A DNA stretch of 64,000 bases from Verrucomicrobiota bacterium JB024 (GTDB lineage Bacteria; Verrucomicrobiota; Verrucomicrobiia; Opitutales; Cerasicoccaceae): assembly GCA_030673825.1 (NCBI GenBank), contig JAUTCS010000073.1:1-64000 (forward strand), read 5' to 3'. The notes below the pieces were generated by a model. It did no database searches and was not told the DNA's origin. It saw nothing but the letters and a program-made list of their open reading frames with translations. A program made the translations under genes and the position numbers. Of the stretch, positions 8,355 to 17,043 are shown piece by piece. Position 1 is the stretch's first letter. The number at the start of each line of letters is the position of its first letter.

Positions 8355-9440
8355 CTAGTCGCTTTCCCGGGCGAAGTGCAGCGTGAAAGTCGTGCCAACA
8401 TTGACTTGGCTGCTGACTTCTATGTGGCCGCCGAGCTCACGCATATGGCAGGCTATCAGGTAGAGTCCGATTCCCTTGCCATCTTTGTTGTTATGGAATT
8501 TCTCATGTAGCCTGAAGATGCGGTCTTTCAGGGATTTGCTGTCGAAGCCGATTCCGTTGTCCGTATAGCGGATTTGCTTGTTTCCGTCGCACAGGCGGGT
8601 CTCGATGCTGATCATCGGGGGGCGGTCCGGGTGTGCGTACTTGATCGAGTTTGTGATCAGGTTCAGAAAAATGCCTTCCAGATATGATTGTTTGAAAGTA
8701 AGGGTGTCGAACGCTTTCAGGTCCAGCGTGATCCGGGCATGCGAACCTGCGATCAGGTAGAAGAGCGGCTTTTTGACTTTTTCGACGGTTGTATGGATCG
8801 AGAGGATTTCGAGCTGAGCGTCCTGAGCTTGGCTTTTCTCGATTTGATCCAGGTAGCGGTTAAGCATCTGCTCCAGCTCGTTGGCGGCCTCGGTCATCAT
8901 TTGGATAAACTCCTGGGTCTGAGGGTCGGTGATTTTGCTGTGGTCCAGGATGCTGAAGAGCGAGATCAGGTTTGCCACCGGGGAGCGTAAATCATGTGAG
9001 GTGGCATAGTTCATTTGCTTCAGGCGTTCATTCGCTCGGGTCATCTCGGCCAGCATCGCGTTTCGCGCTACCTCGTGCTCTTTATTGGAAGTGATGTTTT
9101 TGGCAATGGCGTAGACCAGCCCCTCTTCCTGCTGGGGAATTGAGTTCCAGGAGAGCCACACGGTCTCGCCGTCCTTGGTCAGGTAGCGGTTTTCATAGTT
9201 TATCAGGGGCTTGCCCGCGTACAGGTTACGCCGGTGGGTTTCAGTCAGGGCCTGGTCCTCGGGGTGGACGAAGGTGTTGATGGGATGGGCATAGAGCTCG
9301 GCTTCCGTGTACTTCAACAACTTGCAAAGGGCGGGATTGATTTTTTTAAAATACCCGTCAAAACCGGCAATGCACAACAGCTCGGGCAACGATTCAAAAA
9401 AGGGCTCAAGTGAATACTCTGGAGTGTTGGGCATGTTCAT
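8355..9440 (-). CDS. PAS-domain sensor histidine kinase
   Basis: A 361-residue soluble kinase without membrane segments. An N-terminal PAS domain (about 12-120, ending in the IAKNITSNKEHE linker) is followed by a dimerisation domain with phospho-acceptor H149 in ATSHDLRSP. The C-terminal ATPase has an N-box (FLNLITNSIKYAH), DNGIGFD and GKGIGLYL. The signal is probably cytoplasmic. No response regulator is adjacent; the orphan sigma-54 activator 1.4 kb upstream is one candidate partner, but an unlinked regulator is just as likely. Confidence 0.92.
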   Translation of the reverse strand: MNMPNTPEYSLEPFFESLPELLCIAGFDGYFKKINPALCKLLKYTEAELYAHPINTFVHPEDQALTETHRRNLYAGKPLINYENRYLTKDGETVWLSWNSIPQQEEGLVYAIAKNITSNKEHEVARNAMLAEMTRANERLKQMNYATSHDLRSPVANLISLFSILDHSKITDPQTQEFIQMMTEAANELEQMLNRYLDQIEKSQAQDAQLEILSIHTTVEKVKKPLFYLIAGSHARITLDLKAFDTLTFKQSYLEGIFLNLITNSIKYAHPDRPPMISIETRLCDGNKQIRYTDNGIGFDSKSLKDRIFRLHEKFHNNKDGKGIGLYLIACHMRELGGHIEVSSQVNVGTTFTLHFARESD

Positions 9441-9715
9441 CGGTTTGACGTTTATGTCCGTAACGGAGGAATATTACGTTACTGGCATTATCCTGAAAGT
9501 CACACTTATCATACGGTTAACCGAAGTGCTCACTACCGTGTGGACAGCTTATTGGGTACAGGTGGCTATTCTTGGGGAAAAATCAAGTGCTGATGATCAT
9601 GGGACGGCTCTGCCTGGGGGCGAAGGGGGCTAAGGAGCGGGCACATCCGGAAAATGCATCTGCGGCTTGCTCCGGCGCGGAAAAGGTTTCCCCTTGGAAG
9701 TTTCAACCGTTATGG

Positions 9716-11152
9716 ATGAAGCCCGACATTGCCATGGCCACGCTTGATTATCAGACCGTTAAGGCCTCGCTGGAGGCGCAACCCCTGTTCGAGGACAAGA
9801 CTTGGCGCCTCTCGCCCGAGGCCTGGCCGCTTACGCCTGCCCAGCTCAAGGAGATCGAACTGATCGGGCAGGCCTGCCGCGACTTTTACCAGGCGCTGGA
9901 CATCCTCTACCGGCGCTCCTGGCAGGGGAAAAACCTCCTGCGCAATAAGGAACTGCTGGCCCCCTGGGTGGCCGACTACCTCGACCGCGGCAAGCCCCTG
10001 CGCGTGATCGAGCACGCCCGGCACCCGCAGTTCAAGGGGCTCATGCCGCACGTGCTCCGGCCCGACCTGCTGCTGACCGAGGATGGCTTCGCGCTGACCG
10101 AGATGGACTCCGTGCCCGGCGGCATCGGCCTGACCGACTTTTTAAACGGCCTCTACGCACAGGGCGACGACTCCGCCGTGATCGGCGGGGCCACCGGTAT
10201 GCGTGACGCCTTTTACCGCGCCCTGGCCGCCACCGCGCCCGACAAGCCCAACCCGCTCATCGCCATCGTGGTCAGTGACGAGGCCGACACCTACCGCCCC
10301 GAGTTCCAGTACCTGGCCGCGCGCCTGCGCGAGGAGGGCAAGCGCGTGTACGTCTATCACCCCACGGACATCATGCCACTGGGCAGGACTCTCTGCGTCG
10401 CGGTGGACGGCAGCCCCGAGCCCGTCGATGTCGTGTACCGCTTTTTCGAGCTCTTCGACCTTGGGAACGTATCCACCGCCCAATACATCCTGGAGGCGGC
10501 CGAGAGCGGCGACGTCGTTGTGACCCCGCCGATGAAGGCCTACCAGGAGGAAAAGCTCAACCTCGCCCTGCTGCACCACCACGTGCTGGATGACTTCTGG
10601 CGCGAGAACCTGCCCAAGCGCTCCTACAAGGTGCTGAAAAAGATCGTGCCGCACTCGTGGATCATGGACCCGGTCGAGCTCCCGCCCAACGCCGTGCTCG
10701 ACGCCCCGCACGCGCAGGGTAAGCCCATCCGCCGCTGGGAGGAACTGGGCGAGGCCACCCAGAAGGAGCGCAACCTTATCATCAAGGCCAGCGGCTTCCA
10801 CGAACTGGCTTGGGGGGCGCGCAGCGTCGTGCTCGGCTCCGATGTGTCCAAGGCCGACTGGCAGGACGGCATCGCCAACGCCGTCGAGATGGCCGACTCG
10901 ACCCTTCACGTCCTTCAGGACTACCACAAGCCCAGCCGCTCGAAACACCCCGTTTATAACGACGAGCAAAAGGCCGTCCCGATGGACGGGCGCCTGCGTC
11001 TGTGTCCCTTTTACATGATTGAGGGCGAGAAGGTATCACTGAACGGGATACTCGCCACTTTTTGCCCGGCCGATAAGAAGATCATCCACGGGATGCGTGA
11101 CGCCGCCATGTTGCCCTGCCGGGTGCTTGCTGCGGGGGAGCCTGAGGGTTGA
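9716..11152 (+). CDS. ATP-grasp-like protein of unknown role
   Basis: About 478 residues, intact, cytoplasmic by appearance. I recognise no exact family. The segment LLLTEDGFALTEMDSVPGG and the later NLIIKASGFHELAWG followed by HVLQDYHKP resemble the substrate and ATP-binding parts of ATP-grasp ligases of the glutathionylspermidine synthase type; this is a weak structural guess. Starts at 9716 (MKPDIAMATL) and 9734 (MATLDYQ) are both possible; the open frame extends to 9572 without a convincing start. It is followed immediately by repeats and a strong terminator, so it is likely monocistronic. Confidence 0.7.
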   Translation: MKPDIAMATLDYQTVKASLEAQPLFEDKTWRLSPEAWPLTPAQLKEIELIGQACRDFYQALDILYRRSWQGKNLLRNKELLAPWVADYLDRGKPLRVIEHARHPQFKGLMPHVLRPDLLLTEDGFALTEMDSVPGGIGLTDFLNGLYAQGDDSAVIGGATGMRDAFYRALAATAPDKPNPLIAIVVSDEADTYRPEFQYLAARLREEGKRVYVYHPTDIMPLGRTLCVAVDGSPEPVDVVYRFFELFDLGNVSTAQYILEAAESGDVVVTPPMKAYQEEKLNLALLHHHVLDDFWRENLPKRSYKVLKKIVPHSWIMDPVELPPNAVLDAPHAQGKPIRRWEELGEATQKERNLIIKASGFHELAWGARSVVLGSDVSKADWQDGIANAVEMADSTLHVLQDYHKPSRSKHPVYNDEQKAVPMDGRLRLCPFYMIEGEKVSLNGILATFCPADKKIIHGMRDAAMLPCRVLAAGEPEG

Positions 11153-11181
11153 TTGCAACGAAATTGTAACAGAGCTGTAAA
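11153..11181 (+). promoter_or_regulatory. Three 11-bp-spaced TTGTAAC-like repeats (Pho-box-like)
   Basis: TTGCAAC at 11153, TTGTAAC at 11164 and CTGTAAA at 11175 recur with an exact 11-base period and 4-base spacers, the architecture of boxes bound by PhoB/OmpR-type regulators. A very similar triplet lies at 21933-21961. The site is upstream of the TonB operon, but a terminator hairpin follows at once, so its target promoter is uncertain. Confidence 0.5.
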
Positions 11182-11214
11182 GGCGCTCCGGCATTGGGCT
11201 GGGGCGCTTTTTTT
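11182..11214 (+). terminator. Rho-independent terminator after the ATP-grasp-like gene
   Basis: Stem GCGCTCC (11183-11189) pairs with GGGGCGC (11201-11207), allowing one G-U pair, with an 11-base loop and a run of seven T. It separates the upstream gene from the TonB operon. Confidence 0.85.
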
Positions 11215-11221
11215 GTGCCCG

Positions 11222-11304
11222 CTTTTGTCACAAAAGTGCCCCTTCGTTACCGAACTTTAACATTAGAAGCCTAGTCAGAGCGGGCTTTTTTTGCTGATTA
11301 GGCT
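11222..11304 (+). promoter_or_regulatory. Leader region of the TonB operon with two inverted repeats
   Basis: CTTTTG-tca-CAAAAG at 11222-11236 is a short palindrome that could be an operator. AGCCTAGTCAG (11268-11278) pairs over 11 positions, with one G-U, with CTGATTAGGCT (11294-11304) around a T-rich 15-base loop, just upstream of the DUF3450 gene start. The second could be a mRNA leader hairpin. No function is shown by sequence alone. Confidence 0.45.
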
Positions 11305-11328
11305 GCTTTCCTGAAACCTTTTGCGTCT

Positions 11329-12096
11329 ATGAAGCTGAAGCCTTTAATCATCACCACGCTCTGCCTGGCAGCCGCTCCGCTGTTCGGGCAGGAGGACTCG
11401 CCCGTGAAGGCGACGAAGTCCAAACTCGATAAATGGGTCGAGACCCAACAGCTCATCTCCGAGGAGAAAAACGACTGGACCGCGGAGCAGGCGTCGCTGG
11501 CCGATACCAAGGAGCTTCTGCAAAAGCAGCTTGAGGCCCTCAACGAGAAGATCAACGAGCTCGAAGACACCGCCACCCAGGCCGATAGCGAGCGTAACGA
11601 CCTGCTGCTGGAGCGGGCCGCCTACATGCGCGCGAACAAGAGCCTGGCGGATGTCGTTACCGGTCTTGAGCAGCGTCTGGTCGCCCAGACCGCCTACTAC
11701 CCGCAGCCCCTGCTGGATATCGTCGAGCCGCTGCTGGTGCGTATCCCGGAAAACCCGGAAGAGACGGACGCCAGCCTCGGTCAGCGTGTGCAGAATATCG
11801 TGGGTATTCTTTCCCAGGCCCAGAAGTTCAACAACTCGATCACCTTTATCGGTGAGACCCAGGCGGTCGCCGGTAGCGACAAGCAGGTACAGGTCTGGAC
11901 CTTCTATTGGGGGCTGGGAGCAGCCTTTTACGTCGATGAGCTCGGCCAGGTTGGCGGCATCGGCGTCCCCACCAAGGACGGTTGGGTCTTCACGCAGGAC
12001 GACAGTATCGCCGCGCGCGTGGGTAAGATGCGCGCCTACTACGAAAACACCGACCAGGACATCAAATTCGTCCCGGTGCCGGTCACGATCCAGTAA
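11329..12096 (+). CDS. DUF3450 family periplasmic coiled-coil protein
   Basis: A 255-residue exported protein with a signal peptide (MKLKPLIITTLCLAAAPLFG), a long coiled coil at about residues 35-115 and a compact C-terminal domain (VQVWTFYWGLGAAFYVD). It matches the DUF3450 proteins that accompany TtpC-ExbB2-ExbD2-TonB2 systems, for example in Vibrio. It is first in the operon, 21 bases before the TtpC-like gene. Its family role is unproven; cell-envelope support of the energy-transducing complex is the usual proposal. Confidence 0.88.
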   Translation: MKLKPLIITTLCLAAAPLFGQEDSPVKATKSKLDKWVETQQLISEEKNDWTAEQASLADTKELLQKQLEALNEKINELEDTATQADSERNDLLLERAAYMRANKSLADVVTGLEQRLVAQTAYYPQPLLDIVEPLLVRIPENPEETDASLGQRVQNIVGILSQAQKFNNSITFIGETQAVAGSDKQVQVWTFYWGLGAAFYVDELGQVGGIGVPTKDGWVFTQDDSIAARVGKMRAYYENTDQDIKFVPVPVTIQ

Positions 12097-12117
12097 TTTA
12101 CAAATTTCGCGCTAAAG

Positions 12118-13509
12118 ATGAAACACACGATCAAAACCCTCGCGGGGGCGTTCGCCGTTGTAGTTGCCGCGCACTACGCGTGCGCGCAAGACATGAACCA
12201 GGTTCAGTCGAAGGCCGATGCCGACTTGAGCGCCTCGTTGCGCGAACTCTCCGATCTGCGCAGCCAGATTGCTCAGGAAAAGATTCCGCTTTCCAAGGAA
12301 ATCAGCGACTTGGAAGACCAGGTGCTGGAGCGCCAGCGCGAGTACGACCGCCTGCTGCGTGCCCGCGACAGCCGCACGCTGGACCTCGACCAGCTCAAGA
12401 AGCAGGTTGAGACGATGTCCAAGTCCAACGAGTACATCGCCGGCCTGCTTAACGAATACGTGCGCAACCTTGAGGCTCAGATGCCCATCAGCGAGTACAC
12501 CAAGTACGAGGATACGTTGAATGCCGCCAAGTTTGCCCCGACCAATCCGAACCTTGATCAGGAGGGAAAGCTCTCCGCCCAGATCAAGGCCGTGGATGTC
12601 GCCATCACGCGCATGGACGAGCTCATCGGTGGTTACACCTTCGACGGTGAGGCGCTTTCCAACCAGGGCGTACTTGAGCAGGGGACTTTCCTCGTGCTCG
12701 GCCCGACCGTGTTCTTTGCCAGTGACGACGGCCTCGTCGTCGGTCAGGCCGAGACGCAGGTCAACACCGCGGACCCGATCGTCATCCAGCTCCCCGAGCA
12801 GTTCAACGCCGGGTTGACCCAACTGATCCAGAGCGGCCAGGGCGCGCTCCCGGCCGACACGACGCTGGGCAAGGCCATCAAGGTCGAGCGCTCCAGCGAC
12901 TCGATCGCCGAGCACATCGAAAAGGGCGGCTCCGTCGGTTACGTGATCATCGCTCTGGGCGTGGTCGCCGTCCTGATGGGCCTGTTCAAGGTTTTCGAGA
13001 TCATGAGCTTTAAAACCGCCTCGGTGAAGGATGTGCAGGATACGCTCGACTTGCTGGCCGAGGGGAAGGCCGAAGAGGCCGAAGCCCGCGCCAACCAAGT
13101 CAAAGGCGCAGTTGGCGCAATGCTCGCCTGTGGTGCTGCGCATGCTAAGGAAAAGCGCGGCGTGATCGAAGAGCTCATGTACGAGCGCATCCTCAAGTGC
13201 CGCCCGAACCTCGAGCGTTTCCTCCCCTTTATCGCGCTAATCGCCGCCGCCGCTCCTCTGCTGGGGCTGCTCGGTACTGTTATCGGGATGATCAGCACCT
13301 TTAACCTCATCACGATCTTCGGCACGGGCGACGCCCAGTCGCTCTCGAAGGGGATTTCCGTCGCGCTGGTTACGACCGAGTTCGGTCTCATCGTGGCCAT
13401 CCCGGCCCTGCTGCTGCACGGCGCTCTCTCCCGCTTCGCCAAGCGCAAGCTCTCGGAGATGGAGCAGGCCGCCATCGCCTTCCTCAACGGTCTCAGCCTG
13501 ATCAAGTAA
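12118..13509 (+). CDS. TtpC-like MotA/TolQ/ExbB proton channel protein with N-terminal coiled coil
   Basis: 463 residues. A signal peptide ending near ACAQ is followed by a coiled coil (about 30-120), a periplasmic middle region, and the ExbB/TolQ core with membrane segments near 276-298, 365-398 and 415-438. The core motif PLLGLLGTVIGMISTF is typical. This extended architecture is that of TtpC, the extra inner-membrane component of TonB2-type systems, rather than a plain ExbB. It should use the proton gradient together with the following ExbB, ExbD and TonB proteins. Start chosen at ATG 12118, which begins the signal peptide. Confidence 0.9.
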   Translation: MKHTIKTLAGAFAVVVAAHYACAQDMNQVQSKADADLSASLRELSDLRSQIAQEKIPLSKEISDLEDQVLERQREYDRLLRARDSRTLDLDQLKKQVETMSKSNEYIAGLLNEYVRNLEAQMPISEYTKYEDTLNAAKFAPTNPNLDQEGKLSAQIKAVDVAITRMDELIGGYTFDGEALSNQGVLEQGTFLVLGPTVFFASDDGLVVGQAETQVNTADPIVIQLPEQFNAGLTQLIQSGQGALPADTTLGKAIKVERSSDSIAEHIEKGGSVGYVIIALGVVAVLMGLFKVFEIMSFKTASVKDVQDTLDLLAEGKAEEAEARANQVKGAVGAMLACGAAHAKEKRGVIEELMYERILKCRPNLERFLPFIALIAAAAPLLGLLGTVIGMISTFNLITIFGTGDAQSLSKGISVALVTTEFGLIVAIPALLLHGALSRFAKRKLSEMEQAAIAFLNGLSLIK

Positions 13510-13521
13510 CGCGACACACCC

Positions 13522-14106
13522 ATGTGGGAAAAAATCATAGACATCTGGGACGGCGGCGGCTGGGTCATGATCCCGCTGGCGGTCCTGGCGTTTCTGACCT
13601 ACGCGACCGCGTTTCAGGTATTGATGTACCTCTACACGACCAACCTCGGAAAGGTAAACGAGGAGCAGTGGAAGAAGTGGATCAACGACCCTGAGAACGG
13701 CGAAGGCCGCGTCGGCGAGATCATCAAGTACGCCATGCTGGGCGAGGGCATGCAGAAGAACATTCGCCGCCGCTTCGACGAGGTGCGCATGAGCATCACC
13801 GGCATGATCGACCGACGCATCATCTTTATCTCCTCGCTGGTCGCGACGGCCCCGCTCATGGGGCTGCTGGGCACCGTCATCGGGATGCTGCTGACCTTTT
13901 ACGGTATCTCCCAGTCCGGCGGTGCCGAGACCGCGGGCGTCATCGCCGACGGTATCCGCAAGGCGCTCATCACCACGCAGACCGGCCTCACCATCGCCCT
14001 GCCGGGTGTGTTCATCGTTATGGTCATCCAGCGTAAAAAGCACGCCCTGGAGGCCTGTCTGGCCCGTCTGGAGTCCATCGTCCTGACCGTTTCCAAAGCC
14101 GCCTAG
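13522..14106 (+). CDS. exbB: ExbB-like proton channel subunit
   Basis: A 194-residue inner-membrane protein with three transmembrane segments (about 13-33, 95-120, 147-170) and the conserved PLMGLLGTVIGMLLTF motif of the MotA/TolQ/ExbB family. It forms the pentameric channel around ExbD that converts proton flow into TonB movement. It lies 12 bases after the TtpC-like gene and 14 before the first exbD. Confidence 0.93.
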   Translation: MWEKIIDIWDGGGWVMIPLAVLAFLTYATAFQVLMYLYTTNLGKVNEEQWKKWINDPENGEGRVGEIIKYAMLGEGMQKNIRRRFDEVRMSITGMIDRRIIFISSLVATAPLMGLLGTVIGMLLTFYGISQSGGAETAGVIADGIRKALITTQTGLTIALPGVFIVMVIQRKKHALEACLARLESIVLTVSKAA

Positions 14107-14120
14107 AACTTTTTAACCGC

Positions 14121-14519
14121 ATGTCACGTCACCGCATCGTAGAGGACGAAGCCCCGCCGGAGATTAACCTGTCTCCGATGATCGACTGTATCTTCATCCT
14201 GCTGATCTTCTTCATCGTCACGACCGTCTTCGTCGAGGAGGTCGGGCTTGACGTGAACAAACCGCAGGCAGCCGCGTCGGTTTCGCTGGATGAAAACGAG
14301 ACGATCGAGTTTCTCGTGACCGAGGACGGCAAGGTCATGTACGAGGGCGAGGATATCGGCGTCAACGGCGTCGGCCCCAAGATCAAGCAGCTCATGGTGG
14401 GCGAGGATGTCCCCGTGAGCGTGAAAGCCGAGAAGAAGGGCGAGTTCGGCTTGTTGGCCAAGGTGTACGCCGAGGTCGTCGCAGCCGGAGCCCAGAACGT
14501 GCACTACGTACCCAAGTGA
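14121..14519 (+). CDS. exbD: ExbD/TolR protein, first copy
   Basis: 132 residues with a single N-terminal membrane helix (IDCIFILLIFFIVTTVF) carrying the essential acidic residue in PMIDC, and a periplasmic domain. The N-terminal tail EAPPEINLSPMID is typical of ExbD. A second, related exbD follows 10 bases later; paired ExbD proteins also occur in some other TonB systems. Confidence 0.93.
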   Translation: MSRHRIVEDEAPPEINLSPMIDCIFILLIFFIVTTVFVEEVGLDVNKPQAAASVSLDENETIEFLVTEDGKVMYEGEDIGVNGVGPKIKQLMVGEDVPVSVKAEKKGEFGLLAKVYAEVVAAGAQNVHYVPK

Positions 14520-14529
14520 TTTTCTAGCC

Positions 14530-14934
14530 ATGCCACGCGCAAGCATTACCGAAGAGCAGGACACCGTCGCGGAGATCAATCTGTCTCCGATGATCGACTG
14601 TATCTTTATCCTGCTGATCTTCTTTATCGTCACGACCGTCTTTGTGGACGAGGCCGGTGCCGACGTGCACAAGCCCAACGTCTCCACCTACCGCAAGCTG
14701 AACAAGAACAGCATCCAGATCGCCATCACCGCGGACGACCGCGTCATCTACGGCGGCAAGGAGATCGGGGTGGGGGGCGTGGCCCCGCGCATCAAGCAGG
14801 CGCTCATGAAGAACACGGTGCCCGTCAACGTCCAGTGTGACGAGCACGCCAGCGTGGAAGTTTTCGACCGCGTCGTCACCGAGGCCAAGCTGGCCGGTGC
14901 CGTCGAGGTCAACTTCTCCGCCTTCAAGGAATAG
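14530..14934 (+). CDS. exbD: ExbD/TolR protein, second copy
   Basis: 134 residues, same design as its neighbour: cytoplasmic tail VAEINLSPMIDC, one membrane helix almost identical to the first copy, then a periplasmic domain that has diverged (ADVHKPNVSTYRK against LDVNKPQAAASVS). The two genes are a clear local duplication with a nearly unchanged membrane helix, suggesting both sit in the same channel. Confidence 0.93.
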   Translation: MPRASITEEQDTVAEINLSPMIDCIFILLIFFIVTTVFVDEAGADVHKPNVSTYRKLNKNSIQIAITADDRVIYGGKEIGVGGVAPRIKQALMKNTVPVNVQCDEHASVEVFDRVVTEAKLAGAVEVNFSAFKE

Positions 14935-14942
14935 GGCCGATC

Positions 14943-15599
14943 ATGACGCAGATTTACCATCCGACGAAGACCAAGGCCCGTCACGTCGTCCTCGGCGTGA
15001 TCTTGGGGGCGATCTTCACCTTCATCGTTTTCCTGCTCGTTCCGCTCACGCAGTTCATCGCGGACGAAAAACCCGAGAGCAGCGACGCCGAGCAGATGGA
15101 CATCGCTTTCACGCCTCCCGAGGAGCTCCAGATGGAGGAAGAGCCTCCGCCCCCCGAGCAGGAGGAAGAGCCGCCGGAAATGGAAGAGACCCCGGAGCTC
15201 TCGCTCGAACAGCTTGAGCTCTCGCTCAACCCCGGCATGGGTGGCGACCTCGCGGGCGACTTTGCTCTGCCCGGCATGGGCCTGGGCAAGGCCGACCTGG
15301 ACATCTCGTCCATCTTCGACCTCGACGACCTCGACAAGCAACCGCGTGCCCTCAGCCAGCCGATGCCGAAGTTCCCGCGCGCCCTCATGCGCAAGAAGAT
15401 CAGCGGTTACGTCAAGCTGCTGTTCATCGTGGATGAAAACGGCAAGGTGCAGGACATCGAAGTCGTAGAAGCCTCACACAAGGAGTTTGCCGATGCGGCC
15501 GTCGAGGCCGTCAAACGCTGGAAATTCGAACCCGGAACCAAGAACGGGGAAAAAGTCCGCACCCGCGTGCGCCTCCCCCTTCCCTTTAACGTAAAATGA
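14943..15599 (+). CDS. tonB: TonB energy-transducing protein
   Basis: 218 residues. One N-terminal membrane helix (about 18-40) is followed by a short acidic/proline-rich linker (EEEPPPPEQEEEPPEMEE, about 61-78) and a C-terminal TonB domain (SGYVKLLFIVDENGKVQDIE ... AVKRWKFEP). The linker is acidic where classical TonB has lysine-proline repeats and is short, as in TonB2-type proteins that rely on TtpC. Its stop overlaps the next gene by 4 bases. Confidence 0.92.
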   Translation: MTQIYHPTKTKARHVVLGVILGAIFTFIVFLLVPLTQFIADEKPESSDAEQMDIAFTPPEELQMEEEPPPPEQEEEPPEMEETPELSLEQLELSLNPGMGGDLAGDFALPGMGLGKADLDISSIFDLDDLDKQPRALSQPMPKFPRALMRKKISGYVKLLFIVDENGKVQDIEVVEASHKEFADAAVEAVKRWKFEPGTKNGEKVRTRVRLPLPFNVK

Positions 15600-16999
15600 A
15601 TAAGACACTCATTCTGAACGCAGCGCTTATCTTTTCCGCCGGTCTGGCGGCCATCCCCGCTGTGCACGCGCAGGAGAGCGCCGCCGCCCCGCAGCCGTAT
15701 CCGCTGGTCGAGGTCTATGCGCCCCAGTTCTGGAGCGATCCTGAGTTTGTGAAGGACTTTCTGGGAAGCTACGGCGTCAACCCGCAGGTCGAGCCCGAGG
15801 TTACCGACGACGAGGTGAAGCTGTTCCGCAAGCTGGTGGACCTTATCCAGACAGACCCGCAGGCCGCCGCCCTTCGTCTGAGTCAGGAGATCGACGAGGA
15901 CAGCAGTGCCGCGCTCAACTTCGTGCTGGCCAACCTCTATTTCCAGGAGGGTGATCTGGCTAACGCTGCCAAGTACTACGAGGCCGCCATCGCCAAGTAC
16001 CCGGACTATCGCCGCGCGCATAAGAATCTCGGCCTGCTCATGATGCAGGATCAGGACCTGGCCGGCGCTGCCGAGCACCTCAGTCGCGCGGTCGAGCTGG
16101 GCGATCTCGACGGGCGTAACTACGGCCTGCTCGGCTACTGTTACCTGGACAAGGCCGATTACGTTGCCGCCGAGTCGGCCTACCGCACCGCCATTTTGCA
16201 GGAGCCCAGCGTGAACGACTGGAAGCTCGGTCTGGCGCAGTCGCTGCTGGGCCAGGAAGAATACTCCGAGGCCAATGCGCTTTTCCTCAGCCTGATCGAG
16301 GCCGATCCCAGCAATCCCGATCTGTGGCTTTATCAGGTGAACACCGCCCTGGGCATGGACCGCCCGCGCGAGGCCGCGGTCAACATCGAAGTGGTTCGCC
16401 GCATGGGCGCGGTCAAGCCCGCCAGCCTCAAGCTGCTCGGAGATATCTATATGAGCATGCGCATGCCCGACAAGTCCGTCGAGGTCTATGAGGAGCTCCT
16501 CGCGCAGGACGAAGACGGCAGCTACAAGGACGCTTCCATGCGTGTGGCGAAGTACCTTGCGCAGGCCGGTAGCTATGATCAGTCCGCCAAGATGATCGAG
16601 ACGATCGAGAACCGCTACCCGGAACTGACTGAGGACGAGCAGATTGAACTGCTTCTCCTTCAGGCCCAGATCGCCCGCGGCCAGGGACAGGACGAGGATG
16701 CACACAAGGCTTTCGCCGACATCGTTGCACGTGACCCGCTCAACGGTGAGGCGCTGATCGAGCTCGCCGGTTACGAGCAGGATACTGGTAACACCGACAA
16801 GGCCATGTTCCTCTACGACTGCGCGGCCAAGGTTGATGGCTACGAGTTCAAGGCCCTGCTTTGCCAAGCTAGGATCAAGGTCGGCGAGCGCAAGTTTGAC
16901 GAGGCTATCCCGCTGCTTCGCGCCGCGCTGCAGTACAAGGACGATGCCCGAGTGGCCCGTTTCCTTGAGCGCGTCGAGCGTGCCGCCAAAAACTCCTAA
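15596..16999 (+). CDS. Periplasmic tetratricopeptide-repeat protein of the TonB locus
   Basis: 467 residues with a signal peptide (cleavage near VHAQ) and TPR-type helical hairpins across about 80-460 (examples ALNFVLANLYFQEGDLANAA, RAHKNLGLLMMQDQDLAGAA). A TPR protein is the regular last member of TtpC-TonB2 clusters. It probably scaffolds periplasmic contacts of TonB or the receptor. Translation is coupled to tonB through an ATGA overlap. Confidence 0.87.
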   Translation: MNKTLILNAALIFSAGLAAIPAVHAQESAAAPQPYPLVEVYAPQFWSDPEFVKDFLGSYGVNPQVEPEVTDDEVKLFRKLVDLIQTDPQAAALRLSQEIDEDSSAALNFVLANLYFQEGDLANAAKYYEAAIAKYPDYRRAHKNLGLLMMQDQDLAGAAEHLSRAVELGDLDGRNYGLLGYCYLDKADYVAAESAYRTAILQEPSVNDWKLGLAQSLLGQEEYSEANALFLSLIEADPSNPDLWLYQVNTALGMDRPREAAVNIEVVRRMGAVKPASLKLLGDIYMSMRMPDKSVEVYEELLAQDEDGSYKDASMRVAKYLAQAGSYDQSAKMIETIENRYPELTEDEQIELLLLQAQIARGQGQDEDAHKAFADIVARDPLNGEALIELAGYEQDTGNTDKAMFLYDCAAKVDGYEFKALLCQARIKVGERKFDEAIPLLRAALQYKDDARVARFLERVERAAKNS

Positions 17000-17043
17000 C
17001 CCACGATTCCGGCCCCAGCTTGAGCGACGGTTTTGTTTCTACG

